From positions 620,001 to 684,000 of the forward strand of contig NZ_OY781099.1 in NCBI RefSeq assembly GCF_963676325.1: a DNA stretch of 64,000 nucleotides, read 5' to 3'. Every line of letters starts with the position of its first letter. Position 1 is the first letter of the stretch. The stretch is from an uncultured Bacteroides sp. GTDB taxonomy: Bacteria; Bacteroidota; Bacteroidia; Bacteroidales; Bacteroidaceae. The notes under the pieces are model-generated. The model searched no databases. It was not told the DNA's origin and saw nothing but the letters and a program-made list of their open reading frames with translations. The translations under genes were made by a program, and so were the position numbers. Positions 43,753-52,701 of the stretch are shown here, piece after piece.

Positions 43753-45309
43753 ATGAAGAAATCAACAATCTGGATATTAGGTATTGTAATGGGGCTTTCT
43801 TTTATTAGCTTGCTTTATCTTCAAGTAAGCTATATAGAAGAGATGGTTAAGATGCGCAATGAACAATTTGACGAATCTGTTAAGCGGAGCTTATATCAGG
43901 TGTCTAAAAATCTGGAATATGATGAGACTCTGAGATATTTGGAAAAAGATGTGGCTGAGACTGAACGTGTGGCTCTAAGCTCTCAGGCAGTTCCTCCTGC
44001 TGTTGCAGTTAATAATAAAGAAGTTCTGGCTCATCAATCTTCACATTATTCAGCAATTTCCTCTTCTTCAGATTTTGAATTGAAAACAACACTGACAAAG
44101 CCTTCCGGTTTGCCAAAGGCTATGATCTCAAGAAAACATGGAGAAAATAATATCCTTCAGACATCAAAATCCTTGCAAGAGGCGATAAAGAACAGGTATT
44201 TGCATCAAAGAGTTTTGTTAGATGAAGTGGTGTTGAACATTCTCTATAAATCGAGCGATAAGGCATTAGAGGAACGTGTTAATTTTAAGAACCTGGATGG
44301 CTATTTGAAATCCGAGTTTGTGAATAACGGGATTGATATTCCTTATCATTTTACAGTTACTGATAAAGATGGGAGAGAGGCTTACCGATGTCCGGATTAT
44401 CAAGATATAGGGAGTGAAGACTCTTATACTCAGATACTTTTTCCTAATGATCCGCCTGCAAAGATTAGTTTTATGAAGGTACATTTTCCTTCCCGGCGAG
44501 ATTATATATTTGATTCTATTAGCTTTATGCTTCCGTCTTTGGCGTTTACACTGGTATTGCTTATAACATTTATCTTTACCATATACATTGCTTTCAGACA
44601 GAAGAAGCTTACGGAGATGAAGAATGACTTTATTAACAATATGACGCATGAATTTAAAACGCCTATATCAACAATATCTCTGGCTGCTCAGATGCTGAAA
44701 GATCCGGCAGTGGGTAAGTCTCCGCAAATGTTCCAGCATATATCCGGTGTGATAAATGATGAAACAAAGCGACTGAGATTCCAGGTTGAAAAGGTGCTTC
44801 AGATGTCTATGTTTGAAAAGCAAAAAGCTACCCTGAAGATGACAGAAGTTGATGCAAATGAACTTATTTCGGGTGTAATCAATACCTTTACGCTAAAGGT
44901 TGAAAAATATAACGGAAAGATTAATGCTGACTTAAAGGCGGAAGATCCTAATATCTTTGTAGATGAGATGCATATTACGAATGTTATCTTTAATCTAATG
45001 GATAATGCCGTAAAATATAAGAAACCGGAAGAAGATCTGTTACTTACCGTAACTACCTGGAATGAACCGGGTAAATTATGTATATCCATTGCAGACAATG
45101 GGATTGGAATTAAAAAAGAAAATTTAAAAAAGGTCTTTGATAAGTTTTATCGGGTTCATACCGGTAACTTGCATGATGTTAAAGGCTTTGGATTAGGACT
45201 TGCTTACGTGAAAAAAATAATTCAGGATCACAAAGGTACTATACGTATTGAAAGTGAGCTGGGTGTGGGAAGTAAATTTATTATTGTATTACCTTTATTA
45301 AATAATTAA
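43753..45309 (+). CDS. rprX: Sensor histidine kinase RprX
   Basis: A 518-residue membrane sensor kinase. Two membrane spans (about 5-23 and 256-278) frame a periplasmic domain of about 230 residues. The H-box is MTHEFKTPIS (about 298-307, phospho-His), the N-box is NLMDNAVKY (about 414-422), and the ATP-lid glycines are DNGIGIK and GFGLGLAY (about 450 and 480). Length, neighbours and the RR partner 4 bases downstream match RprX of Bacteroides fragilis, a regulator of tetracycline-resistance element expression. The signal sensed is not known from sequence. Confidence 0.88.
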   Translation: MKKSTIWILGIVMGLSFISLLYLQVSYIEEMVKMRNEQFDESVKRSLYQVSKNLEYDETLRYLEKDVAETERVALSSQAVPPAVAVNNKEVLAHQSSHYSAISSSSDFELKTTLTKPSGLPKAMISRKHGENNILQTSKSLQEAIKNRYLHQRVLLDEVVLNILYKSSDKALEERVNFKNLDGYLKSEFVNNGIDIPYHFTVTDKDGREAYRCPDYQDIGSEDSYTQILFPNDPPAKISFMKVHFPSRRDYIFDSISFMLPSLAFTLVLLITFIFTIYIAFRQKKLTEMKNDFINNMTHEFKTPISTISLAAQMLKDPAVGKSPQMFQHISGVINDETKRLRFQVEKVLQMSMFEKQKATLKMTEVDANELISGVINTFTLKVEKYNGKINADLKAEDPNIFVDEMHITNVIFNLMDNAVKYKKPEEDLLLTVTTWNEPGKLCISIADNGIGIKKENLKKVFDKFYRVHTGNLHDVKGFGLGLAYVKKIIQDHKGTIRIESELGVGSKFIIVLPLLNN

Positions 45310-45313
45310 CAAT

Positions 45314-46015
45314 ATGGACGAGAAAATGCGTATTTTACTTTGCGAAGATGATGAGAATCTTGGCATGCTTTTGAGAGAATATTTGCAGGCTAAAGGGTAT
45401 TCAGCTGAGCTATATCCTGATGGAGAAGCTGGTTATAAGGCTTTCTTGAAGAGTAAGTATGATTTGTGCGTATTTGATGTTATGATGCCAAAAAAAGATG
45501 GATTCACCTTGGCACAGGAAGTTCGTGCAGCTAATGCTGAGATTCCTATCATATTTCTAACTGCTAAAACGCTTAAAGATGATATTCTTGAAGGCTTTAA
45601 GATTGGAGCTGATGACTATTTAACTAAACCATTCAGTATGGAAGAACTTACTTTCAGAATTGAAGCTATTCTGAGAAGAGTAAGAGGAAAGAAAAATAAA
45701 GAAAGCAATGTTTATAAGATTGGTAAGTTTGTTTTTGACACTCAGAAGCAAATCCTTTCTATTGATGGTAATCAAACGAAACTAACAACAAAAGAATCAG
45801 AATTACTTGGGCTTCTTTGCGCTCATGCAAACGAAATTCTGCAAAGAGATTTTGCTTTGAAAACTATCTGGATTGACGATAACTATTTCAATGCACGTAG
45901 TATGGATGTATATATCACTAAACTTCGTAAACATCTGAAAGAAGATGAATCTATTGAAATTATTAATATTCACGGTAAGGGATATAAACTAATCACTCCA
46001 GAAGTAGAAGCTTAA
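45314..46015 (+). CDS. rprY: Response regulator RprY
   Basis: A 233-residue OmpR-type regulator. The receiver domain has LLCEDDENLG (acidic pocket) and the phospho-acceptor Asp in VFDVMMPKKDG (about residue 55), with the conserved FLTAKT and LTKPF. The C-terminal winged helix (about 135-228) binds DNA (TTKESELLGLLCAHANEIL, RSMDVYITKLRKHLK). It is co-transcribed with rprX. A strong hairpin that also serves the convergent marR gene follows. Confidence 0.9.
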   Translation: MDEKMRILLCEDDENLGMLLREYLQAKGYSAELYPDGEAGYKAFLKSKYDLCVFDVMMPKKDGFTLAQEVRAANAEIPIIFLTAKTLKDDILEGFKIGADDYLTKPFSMEELTFRIEAILRRVRGKKNKESNVYKIGKFVFDTQKQILSIDGNQTKLTTKESELLGLLCAHANEILQRDFALKTIWIDDNYFNARSMDVYITKLRKHLKEDESIEIINIHGKGYKLITPEVEA

Positions 46016-46034
46016 ATTATTAACCTCTTATTAT

Positions 46035-46075
46035 AAGCGCAAAGGCCGGAAAATTGTTTTCCGGCCTTTGTGCTT
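46035..46075. terminator. Strong bidirectional hairpin between rprY and marR
   Basis: A 19-bp stem with only G-T irregularities: AAGCGCAAAGGCCGGAAAA (46035-46053) with TTTTCCGGCCTTTGTGCTT (46057-46075) and a 3-base loop. The T-tract is short on both sides, but position between convergent stops supports termination. Confidence 0.75.
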
Positions 46076-46095
46076 ATATCTAAAGAGATGATTAG

Positions 46096-46542
46096 TTAAT
46101 CCTTGGTATTATGAAAAATAGCCCGAAGAACTTCCTGACTTACTTCCAGATCCTTTAGTGTAATTCCGCGCAAAGCTTCCTTTAAAGTCAATGCTGCAAT
46201 TAACCTTGTTTTTTCTTCAAGCTCACGTCCTGTTTTTGTGAGGTGAATAAGGTTGGTTCGCCGGTCTTTTTTGTCAGATATGCGGACTACCAAATGCTGT
46301 TTCTCCATATTATCAATCAAACGGGTCATGCTTGGTTTATCCTTAAAGGTTGCATTGCACAACTCTTGCTGGGTTACTCCGTCTTTTTCCCACAGAAATA
46401 TAAGAACAGTCCACTGTTCAGGACTGATTTCCAGATTATTTTGTCTGAAGTTACGTGATAATTTTCGGTTTATTGCTGCCGATACTTTGCCATTTAATAT
46501 GGCAAAAATTAACTGTATATCAAAATTAAATTGTTCTATCAT
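46096..46542 (-). CDS. MarR-family transcriptional regulator
   Basis: A 148-residue winged-helix regulator. The core ISPEQWTVLIFLWEKDGVTQQEL (about 38-60) is the MarR recognition-helix lead-in, SMTRLIDNMEKQHLVVRI (about 70-87) is the recognition helix, and RRTNLIHLTKTGRELEE (about 93-109) is the wing. MarR proteins usually repress genes for drug or stress response; the target is unknown and may be its own promoter. The ATG at 46542 is chosen because it starts the family N-terminus and lies about 25 bases after the -7 box. Confidence 0.88.
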   Translation of the reverse strand: MIEQFNFDIQLIFAILNGKVSAAINRKLSRNFRQNNLEISPEQWTVLIFLWEKDGVTQQELCNATFKDKPSMTRLIDNMEKQHLVVRISDKKDRRTNLIHLTKTGRELEEKTRLIAALTLKEALRGITLKDLEVSQEVLRAIFHNTKD

Positions 46543-46566
46543 GAAATTATTGTTTAAACAACCTTG

Positions 46567-46574
46567 CAAATATA
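46567..46574 (-). promoter_or_regulatory. -7 box of the marR gene
   Basis: Reverse-strand TATATTTG matches TAnnTTTG, 24 bases before the ATG at 46542. Confidence 0.65.
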
Positions 46575-46642
46575 GCATTCTTATCTTAAATAATATAAGG
46601 CAGTGGGTTAAAAACAATAAAAATAAAAAAGGATAAAAATGG

Positions 46643-46673
46643 TTTGTGGTTAAGGATTAAATGATTATCTTTG
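46643..46673 (+). promoter_or_regulatory. Promoter of the rpsF-rpsR-rplI operon
   Basis: TTTG (46643-46646), 19 bases, then TATCTTTG (46666-46673). This is the best match in the window to the full Bacteroidetes promoter (TTTG, N19-21, TAnnTTTG). The leader is only about 35 bases, with no visible S6:S18 binding motif. Confidence 0.85.
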
Positions 46674-46715
46674 CGCTCTCATAAAACAAATATTTATTTT
46701 ATTAATTAAACGAGT

Positions 46716-47060
46716 ATGAATCAATACGAAACCGTTTTCATTTTGACTCCCGTTTTATCTGATGTTCAGATGAAGGAAGCGGTAGAAAAATTCAAAGCTG
46801 TTCTGCAGGCAGAAGGAGCTGAGATTATTAATGAAGAGAATTGGGGACTCAAGAAATTGGCTTATCCAATCCAAAAGAAATCAACTGGATTTTATCAGTT
46901 GGTAGAGTTTAAGGCTGAACCATCAGTTGTTGAAAAGTTAGAACTAAGCTTCCGTCGTGATGAGAAAGTTATCCGTTTCTTAACTTTCAGAATGGACAAG
47001 TATGCTGCTGAGTATGCTGCTAAGAGAAGACATGTAAAATTAACTAAAAAGGAGGATTAA
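46716..47060 (+). CDS. rpsF: 30S ribosomal protein S6
   Basis: A 114-residue S6 protein of the small ribosomal subunit. The start MNQYETVFILTPVLSD and the middle GLKKLAYPIQKKSTGFYQLVEFK are diagnostic. S6 binds S18 on the 30S platform, and the genes are adjacent here. The extra lysine-rich C-terminus is common in Bacteroidetes. The next ATG is 2 bases after the stop. Confidence 0.97.
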   Translation: MNQYETVFILTPVLSDVQMKEAVEKFKAVLQAEGAEIINEENWGLKKLAYPIQKKSTGFYQLVEFKAEPSVVEKLELSFRRDEKVIRFLTFRMDKYAAEYAAKRRHVKLTKKED

Positions 47061-47062
47061 TC

Positions 47063-47335
47063 ATGGCACAACAAAATCAATCAGAAATCAGATATTTAAC
47101 TCCGCCTTCTGTAGACGTAAAGAAAAAGAAATATTGTCGTTTCAAAAAGAGCGGTATCAGATATATCGACTATAAAGATCCTGAATTTTTGAAGAAATTC
47201 TTAAACGAGCAAGGAAAAATTCTTCCTCGTCGTATTACTGGTACTTCTTTGAAGTTCCAACGTAGAATTGCACAGGCGGTAAAGAGAGCACGCCACTTGG
47301 CGTTACTACCATATGTAACTGATATGATGAAATAA
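47063..47335 (+). CDS. rpsR: 30S ribosomal protein S18
   Basis: A 90-residue S18 protein. KYCRFKKSGIRYIDYKDPEFL, GKILPRRITGTSLKFQRR and AVKRARHLALLPY are family signatures. It pairs with S6 on the 30S subunit. A purine-rich AAGGAGG-like stretch lies before both this gene and rplI, one of the few Shine-Dalgarno-like signals in the window. Confidence 0.97.
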   Translation: MAQQNQSEIRYLTPPSVDVKKKKYCRFKKSGIRYIDYKDPEFLKKFLNEQGKILPRRITGTSLKFQRRIAQAVKRARHLALLPYVTDMMK

Positions 47336-47350
47336 TAAGGAGGAGATAGT

Positions 47351-47794
47351 ATGGAAATTATATTGAAAGAAGACGTAGTTAATTTGGGTTATAAGAACGA
47401 TATCATAACTGTTAAGTCTGGTTATGGTCGTAACTTCCTTATTCCTACAGGAAAAGCAATTATCGCTTCTCCATCTGCAAAGAAAATGTTGGCTGAAGAT
47501 TTGAAGCAACGTGCACACAAACTAGAGAAAATTAAAAATGATGCTGAAGCAGCTGCTGCTAAGCTAAAAGAAGTTTCTCTGACAATTGCTACTAAAGTTA
47601 GCTCTACAGGTACTATTTTTGGTTCTGTATCTAATATTCAGATAGCTGATGCTCTTGCTAAACTTGGCTTTGAAGTTGATAGAAAAATTATTGTTGTTAA
47701 GGACGCTGTTAAAGAAGTTGGTTCTTACATTGCTGTTGTTAAGCTTCATAAAGAAGTTTCTATTGAAATTCCTTTTGAAGTAGTTGCAGAATAA
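47351..47794 (+). CDS. rplI: 50S ribosomal protein L9
   Basis: A 147-residue L9. The N-terminal 23S-binding domain reads VNLGYKNDIITVKSGYGRNFLIPTG (about 10-34), followed by a long charged helix (about 45-75) and the C-terminal domain. It is the last gene of the S6-S18-L9 operon; a perfect terminator follows 22 bases after the stop. Confidence 0.97.
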   Translation: MEIILKEDVVNLGYKNDIITVKSGYGRNFLIPTGKAIIASPSAKKMLAEDLKQRAHKLEKIKNDAEAAAAKLKEVSLTIATKVSSTGTIFGSVSNIQIADALAKLGFEVDRKIIVVKDAVKEVGSYIAVVKLHKEVSIEIPFEVVAE

Positions 47795-47816
47795 TAGATT
47801 TTCTTCTAAAGATATG

Positions 47817-47852
47817 AAAGAGATTGTCTCATTGAGACAGTCTCTTTTTTTT
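47817..47852 (+). terminator. Terminator of the S6-S18-L9 operon
   Basis: AAAGAGATTGTCTC (47817-47830), ATT loop, GAGACAGTCTCTTT (47834-47847), T-run to 47852. Confidence 0.92.
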
Positions 47853-48235
47853 GGTATTATGAATTGGTTGTGGCTGCTGAAGAAGGCTTAAGTACCTTTT
47901 TCCTTTATTGCTTTCTGTTTTATCCAGTCTGTAAAGAAAGAGATATTTGCCTGTATCGCTTAATATTCGTTTAAATGTTATCTTGGTATAGAGCTGGTTT
48001 GCGTTGCTGGTTTAAGATGAAGACGGTTTAAGGTAAGAGGTCACTTAGGGGTGTTGTTTTTCTTAATACCTTTTTAGGACTACTTGGATTCTGTATGAGA
48101 AGATGGAGGCTGAGTATCCCTTATAATATAGGGGACTTGTTTGTTGTAAGGAACGCTTTTGATGGGGCGTGATCTTGTTTGGATGTTTCTTGGATAAATC
48201 CAAGGGGAGGTGATTGTTTTGGGGTGGAAATGGGC
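47853..48235. other. Gene-free stretch with strong G over C skew
   Basis: No credible gene. The plus strand is G/T-rich with few C, most marked at 48121-48240 (about 40 G against 9 C). It holds a doubled word (GGTTTAAGATGAAGAC, GGTTTAAGGTAAGAGG near 48015-48045) and palindromes such as CTTGGAT-AA-ATCCAAG near 48190. It may be a structured RNA or plain spacer; I cannot decide. Confidence 0.35.
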
Positions 48236-48237
48236 AT

Positions 48238-48274
48238 AAAAAAAGTCCGGTACTTTTAAAGTACCAGACTTTTT
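48238..48274 (-). terminator. Terminator of the small lipoprotein gene
   Basis: AAAAAGTCCGGTACTTT with AAAGTACCAGACTTTTT; on the minus strand the hairpin is followed by seven T. It starts 21 bases after the stop of the leftward gene. Confidence 0.88.
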
Positions 48275-48295
48275 AATCTCTTACGAGTTCGTTAC

Positions 48296-48514
48296 TTACT
48301 TCTGAGCTGGAGCTGCAGTTGTAGTTGCTGCGCTATCAGCTGTTGCTGTAGTGTCAGCTGCTGCTGCTGCTGCTGCTTCTGCTTCTGCTGCAGCGATAGA
48401 ATCAGCTACACGGATAGAATCAGCTTGTTTTGCAGCTTGGTCTGCTGCTTTGTTACCACAAGATGCGAAAGAAACTGCTGCAATAGCAACGAACATCAAT
48501 ACTAACTTTTTCAT
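48296..48514 (-). CDS. Small alanine-rich lipoprotein
   Basis: A 72-residue protein: signal peptide with lipobox SFASC (Cys 19), then a highly biased tail of Ala, Asp, Ser and Thr (for example an unbroken Ala run in the middle encoded by repeated GCT/GCA). It has no identifiable domain. Strong promoter and terminator and short length suggest an abundant structural envelope lipoprotein, but function is unknown. The codon repeat region (48355-48395) could vary in length by slippage. Confidence 0.8.
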   Translation of the reverse strand: MKKLVLMFVAIAAVSFASCGNKAADQAAKQADSIRVADSIAAAEAEAAAAAAADTTATADSAATTTAAPAQK

Positions 48515-48566
48515 TTTCTTTGATTTTTAAATCTGTAATACAATTAATTGCTTTATTAAAACGATG

Positions 48567-48574
48567 CAAATGTA
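48567..48574 (-). promoter_or_regulatory. -7 box of the small lipoprotein gene
   Basis: Reverse-strand TACATTTG matches TAnnTTTG, with TTTG 23 bases upstream (48598-48601). The leader is about 45 bases. Confidence 0.65.
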
Positions 48575-48673
48575 TGTACTTTTTTGATAGGTTGTATCAA
48601 AAACGACAATTATTTTATATTTTTTTTTTGAATATTTTTTTCTGTTCTCTTTTGATGTGTTCTGTAAAGTACT

Positions 48674-50347
48674 CTAATTGTCTGCTATACTGTTGTATAA
48701 GTATCTTTTTATGCTTTTCTTAGGGGTTTTCTCAAAAGCTGTTGGATAAAGCTGCACAATGCTAACCTTCTCATAATTGGCAATCATTTTATTTAAATTT
48801 TTCAAATTTTCGTCCATGATTGTTTTTAAATTGTCTTCGTGGTTAAGACCAAGAGCATCTAAAGCCTCATAATCCGGGTATACAAGTGCTACAAGTTTTT
48901 TATTTCTCTCAATAATTAAACTCTCTGTTATGAATGGCAGGTTGTTTAATTTTGCTTCAATTTCTTCAGGAAAGATATTCTGTCCGCTTGAACTTAAAAT
49001 CATCGTTTTGCTTCTTCCTCTGATATATATATTGCCATCTACATCTATTGTTCCAAGATCTCCTGTTTTAAGCCATCCATCTTCTGTGAAAACTTCTTTG
49101 GTAGCATCTTCATTCTTGTAGTATCCAGTCATAACGTTTTCACCTTTTACCTGAATCTCTCCTGTAATATTGTATCCATCTTCTGAATCAATCCTTACTT
49201 CCATAATGTCGAGAATCTTTCCAGATGCTCCGGGAATAAATTCACTCCAGGGGCTATAGCCAATCAAAGGGCCACATTCAGTCATTCCATAACCAATGGT
49301 AAAAGGAAATTTTATTTTATAAAAGAAATCCACCACTTCCGGATTCATAGCTGCTCCGCCAATGATAATTTCCTTAAATCGTCCACCAAGTGCATCAACT
49401 AGTTTTTTTCTGATTTGTGCATAGATCTGTGTGTCTAATAGTGGAATGTTAAGAGCCCACTTCATTCCTGTCTTGTTTATCAGTGGCTGAATAACATTCT
49501 TGTAAATCTTCTCAATTACAAGCGGAACCGTAATAATAAGGTTGGGACGAACCTCTTCAAATGCTTTCATAAGAATTTTGGGAGAGGGGGTTTTTCCTAA
49601 TAAGGTAACATGTGTTCCTACAGCTGTGGCTGTAAGAAAGTCAAATGCACATCCGTATGCGTGAGCCAAAGGTAGGAATGATAATACACAGTCTCCCCGT
49701 TTAAGCAATTCTGTACGTATACCATAAGTAACATTTCCGGCCAGGTTGTTTCCGGTTAGCATAACACCTTTGCTGAATCCGGTGGTTCCGGATGTATAAT
49801 TAAGTAACATCACTTTATCATTAGACAAAGTGGTGTATTCAATATTCTCTTTATTAAAACCGTCAGGATATGTTTTGTCCACGGTTGCATCCATATGCTT
49901 TATGAATTTCTGAACAGTTTCACCATCACGTTGATGAAGACATCTGAAGTCTGTCAGTGAAAACACACCTCTTAATTCGTCCACTTTTTCTTCTTCCAGA
50001 GTTTCCCAGATGTTGTCACTGGTAAAAAGGAAGACAGATTCTGAATGGTTCACAATATGGTGTACGTCGTCGGGGTTGAAATCCTGAAGAATGGGCACTA
50101 CGACGGCACCGTAAGTAATTGTTGCCAAATAAGCTATGCACCAACGGGAATTGTTTTTTCCAATAATAGCAATTTTATCTCCTCGTCTAAGGCTGCAATG
50201 GTGAAATAAGAGGTGGAGTTTTGCTATTTCTTTAGCGACCTCTCCATAAGTATATGTTGTATTTTCACCATAATCTGTGAAGCAAGGCAAATCCCAGTTT
50301 TCCTTGAAGCTATTCTCGTATAGCTTAATAAAGTTTTCTTTTATCAT
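48674..50347 (-). CDS. Long-chain acyl-CoA synthetase (AMP-forming)
   Basis: A 557-residue ANL-superfamily ligase. AMP-binding signature LNYTSGTTGFSKGVMLTG (about 175-192), GYGMTECGPLIGY (about 335-347), GWLKTGDLG and the hinge RGRSKTMILSSSGQNIFPEEIE (about 440-461) are present. It activates fatty acids for CoA transfer. The ATG at 50347 (MIKENFIKLYENSF) is chosen because the longer frame adds residues with no family match. It is transcribed divergently from mtaB. Confidence 0.9.
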   Translation of the reverse strand: MIKENFIKLYENSFKENWDLPCFTDYGENTTYTYGEVAKEIAKLHLLFHHCSLRRGDKIAIIGKNNSRWCIAYLATITYGAVVVPILQDFNPDDVHHIVNHSESVFLFTSDNIWETLEEEKVDELRGVFSLTDFRCLHQRDGETVQKFIKHMDATVDKTYPDGFNKENIEYTTLSNDKVMLLNYTSGTTGFSKGVMLTGNNLAGNVTYGIRTELLKRGDCVLSFLPLAHAYGCAFDFLTATAVGTHVTLLGKTPSPKILMKAFEEVRPNLIITVPLVIEKIYKNVIQPLINKTGMKWALNIPLLDTQIYAQIRKKLVDALGGRFKEIIIGGAAMNPEVVDFFYKIKFPFTIGYGMTECGPLIGYSPWSEFIPGASGKILDIMEVRIDSEDGYNITGEIQVKGENVMTGYYKNEDATKEVFTEDGWLKTGDLGTIDVDGNIYIRGRSKTMILSSSGQNIFPEEIEAKLNNLPFITESLIIERNKKLVALVYPDYEALDALGLNHEDNLKTIMDENLKNLNKMIANYEKVSIVQLYPTAFEKTPKKSIKRYLYNSIADN

Positions 50348-50457
50348 TGCACGAATTTTGATATTCTGTGCGAAAATATATATAAACTTTGATTCCCGAA
50401 AATGTTTCAAGAATAAAGTTAAATAGGTGTATAACAACTTTTAATTATAATAATGTG

Positions 50458-50465
50458 TAACTTTG
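50458..50465 (+). promoter_or_regulatory. -7 box of the mtaB promoter
   Basis: TAACTTTG matches TAnnTTTG, 25 bases before the ATG at 50491. Confidence 0.65.
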
Positions 50466-50490
50466 CACCGGATAACATGTTTAACAGATT

Positions 50491-51810
50491 ATGATAGATA
50501 CCACTATATTTCAGAATAAAACAGCTGTTTATTATACTTTAGGCTGTAAATTGAACTTTTCAGAGACCTCTACTATAGGCAAAACCCTTCGGGAAGCGGG
50601 TGTCCGTACTGCTAGAAAAGGAGAAAAAGCGGATATTTGTGTAGTTAATACTTGCTCGGTAACAGAGATGGCCGATAAGAAATGCCGCCAGGCTATTCAC
50701 CGTTTGGTGAAGCAACATCCGGGCGCTTTTGTTGTTGTAACAGGTTGCTATGCCCAGCTTAAACCGGAAAATGTGGCTAAGATTGAAGGAGTGGATGTTG
50801 TATTAGGTGCAGAACAGAAGAAAGATTTGCTTCAATATTTAGGTGATCTTAATAAACACGATAAGGGAGAAGCCATAGCTTCTGCCACAAAAGATATTTG
50901 TTCATTTGCTCCGTCTTGTTCAAGAGGAGACCGTACCCGTTATTTCCTGAAAGTACAGGATGGTTGTGATTATTTCTGTTCCTATTGTACCATTCCTTTT
51001 GCCCGCGGTCGTAGTCGTAACGGAACTATTACTTCAATGGTTGAGCAGGCTGAAAATGCAGCTTCCGAAGGAGGACATGAGATTGTTCTTACAGGAGTAA
51101 ATATCGGCGATTTCGGAAGAAGTACCGATGAGAATTTCTTTGATCTTGTAAAGGCATTGGATAATGTGCAGGGAATTGAACGTTACCGTATCTCCTCAAT
51201 AGAACCGAACTTGCTGACAGATGAAATTATTAAATATGTTTCTCAGTCACGCAGCTTTATGCCTCATTTTCATATTCCGCTTCAGTCGGGTAGTGATGAT
51301 GTGTTGAAACTGATGCGCCGTCGTTACGACACTTCACTCTTTGCCGAGAAGGTGAGAAAGATAAAAGAAATTATGCCCGATGCATTTATTGGTGTAGATG
51401 TAATTGTTGGTACGCGTGGTGAAACAGATGAGTACTTTGAACAAGCTTATGAATTCTTAAAAGGATTAGATGTTTCTCAGCTGCATGTATTTAGTTATTC
51501 AGAACGTCCGGGCACACAGGCGTTGAAAATAGAGCATGTGGTGTCACCCGAAGTGAAACATCAGAGAAGTCAACTATTATTGGCTCTTTCTGATGAAAAG
51601 ACCAAAGCATTCTATGCAAAGCGAATTGGTGAAACAAAAACTGTTCTTCTTGAAAAACCTAAGGCCGGTGCTCCAATGCACGGGTTTACAGATAATTATA
51701 TCCGTGTAGAGGTAGAAAATGCACCTAAACTAGATAACCATCTGGTAAAAGTTCTTTTGGGCGATTTTAATGAAGATGGAACTGCTTTAAAAGGAACTAT
51801 AATTGAATAA
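50491..51810 (+). CDS. mtaB: tRNA threonylcarbamoyladenosine methylthiotransferase MtaB
   Basis: A 439-residue radical SAM methylthiotransferase that modifies t6A37 of tRNA to ms2t6A. The N-terminal UPF0004 domain has GCKLNFSETS, VVNTCSVTEMADKKCRQAI and VVVTGCYAQ, whose cysteines bind the auxiliary cluster; the SAM motif is CDYFCSYCTIPFARG (about 155-169); then ISSIEPNLLTDEII, FHIPLQSGSDDVLKLMRRRY and a C-terminal TRAM-like region. It is the first gene of a probable four-gene rightward operon, with 3 bases to the next start. Confidence 0.92.
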   Translation: MIDTTIFQNKTAVYYTLGCKLNFSETSTIGKTLREAGVRTARKGEKADICVVNTCSVTEMADKKCRQAIHRLVKQHPGAFVVVTGCYAQLKPENVAKIEGVDVVLGAEQKKDLLQYLGDLNKHDKGEAIASATKDICSFAPSCSRGDRTRYFLKVQDGCDYFCSYCTIPFARGRSRNGTITSMVEQAENAASEGGHEIVLTGVNIGDFGRSTDENFFDLVKALDNVQGIERYRISSIEPNLLTDEIIKYVSQSRSFMPHFHIPLQSGSDDVLKLMRRRYDTSLFAEKVRKIKEIMPDAFIGVDVIVGTRGETDEYFEQAYEFLKGLDVSQLHVFSYSERPGTQALKIEHVVSPEVKHQRSQLLLALSDEKTKAFYAKRIGETKTVLLEKPKAGAPMHGFTDNYIRVEVENAPKLDNHLVKVLLGDFNEDGTALKGTIIE

Positions 51811-51813
51811 CGG

Positions 51814-52701
51814 ATGTCGAAAGTAGTCTACATATTTGCTTATATAGGTATATGGCTTCTGGCTATAATACCTCTTGAAATACTCTATAAGATATCTGAT
51901 TGCCTTTATCTTCTTGTTTACAAAATTGTTGGTTATAGAAAGAGTGTTGTAAGAGAGAATCTTAAAAACTCTTTCCCGGAAAAAACAAAAGAAGAATTAG
52001 AAACCATTGAACATAAGTTCTATCACTATATTTGTGATTATATGTTGGAGAGTATGAAGATGCTGCTCCTTTCTAAAAAAGAATTGTTTCGGCGTTTAAA
52101 ATTTCATAATACAGATCTTTATCTTGAAATGCTTGAAAAGCATGGAGGGATAATAATTATGATGCCTCACTACGCCAACTTTGAGTGGACCGTTAGTGTG
52201 GGCTCTTTTATGAAAGAGGGAGATATACCTATGCAAGTATATAAACCCATTAGTAATAAATATATTGATGAATTGTTTAAGCATATTCGTTCTCGTTTTG
52301 GGGGGTATAATGTCCCTAAACACGATGCAATTCGCGAGGTAATAAAGGCTAGGCGTGCAGGGAAAAAGCTTGTGCTGGGTTTAATTGCCGACCAGTCTCC
52401 TAATCCAAGTGGACTGCATTTTTGGACAACCTTTCTAAATCAGCAAACTTCTTTTATGGATGGAGGAGAGCGCATTGCTAAAATGATGGATTTTCCCGTA
52501 TTTTATTGTGAGATAAAGAAAGAAAAACGAGGCTATTGTGAAGCTACATTTGAGCTAATGGTGGAGTTTCCTAAGGAGACTGCTCACGGAGAAATTACGG
52601 AAATGTTTGCACGCAGAGTGGAACAAACAATTCTTCGTGAACCCGCATATTGGTTCTGGTCTCATAAACGATGGAAACATAAACCTCAAAATAAGGAATA
52701 A
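51814..52701 (+). CDS. Lysophospholipid/lipid A-type acyltransferase (LpxL family)
   Basis: A 295-residue membrane-anchored acyltransferase. One hydrophobic span at the N-terminus (about 5-25), the HX4E catalytic motif HYANFE (about 118-123), and PYWFWSHKRWKHKP-like ending typical of LpxL/HtrB proteins (here AYWFWSHKRWK). It transfers an acyl chain to a lipid A precursor or other envelope lipid. The next gene's ATG overlaps this stop by one base. Confidence 0.87.
   Translation: MSKVVYIFAYIGIWLLAIIPLEILYKISDCLYLLVYKIVGYRKSVVRENLKNSFPEKTKEELETIEHKFYHYICDYMLESMKMLLLSKKELFRRLKFHNTDLYLEMLEKHGGIIIMMPHYANFEWTVSVGSFMKEGDIPMQVYKPISNKYIDELFKHIRSRFGGYNVPKHDAIREVIKARRAGKKLVLGLIADQSPNPSGLHFWTTFLNQQTSFMDGGERIAKMMDFPVFYCEIKKEKRGYCEATFELMVEFPKETAHGEITEMFARRVEQTILREPAYWFWSHKRWKHKPQNKE

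Noticed and set aside
46681..46715. S6:S18 autoregulatory RNA motif in the rpsF leader
   Set aside because: The leader is only about 35 bases of AT-rich sequence with no matching hairpin.
47868..47893. A very short open frame (about ten codons, starting MNWLW) after the L9 terminator
   Set aside because: Too short, no promoter box, and no amino-acid operon follows that it could regulate.
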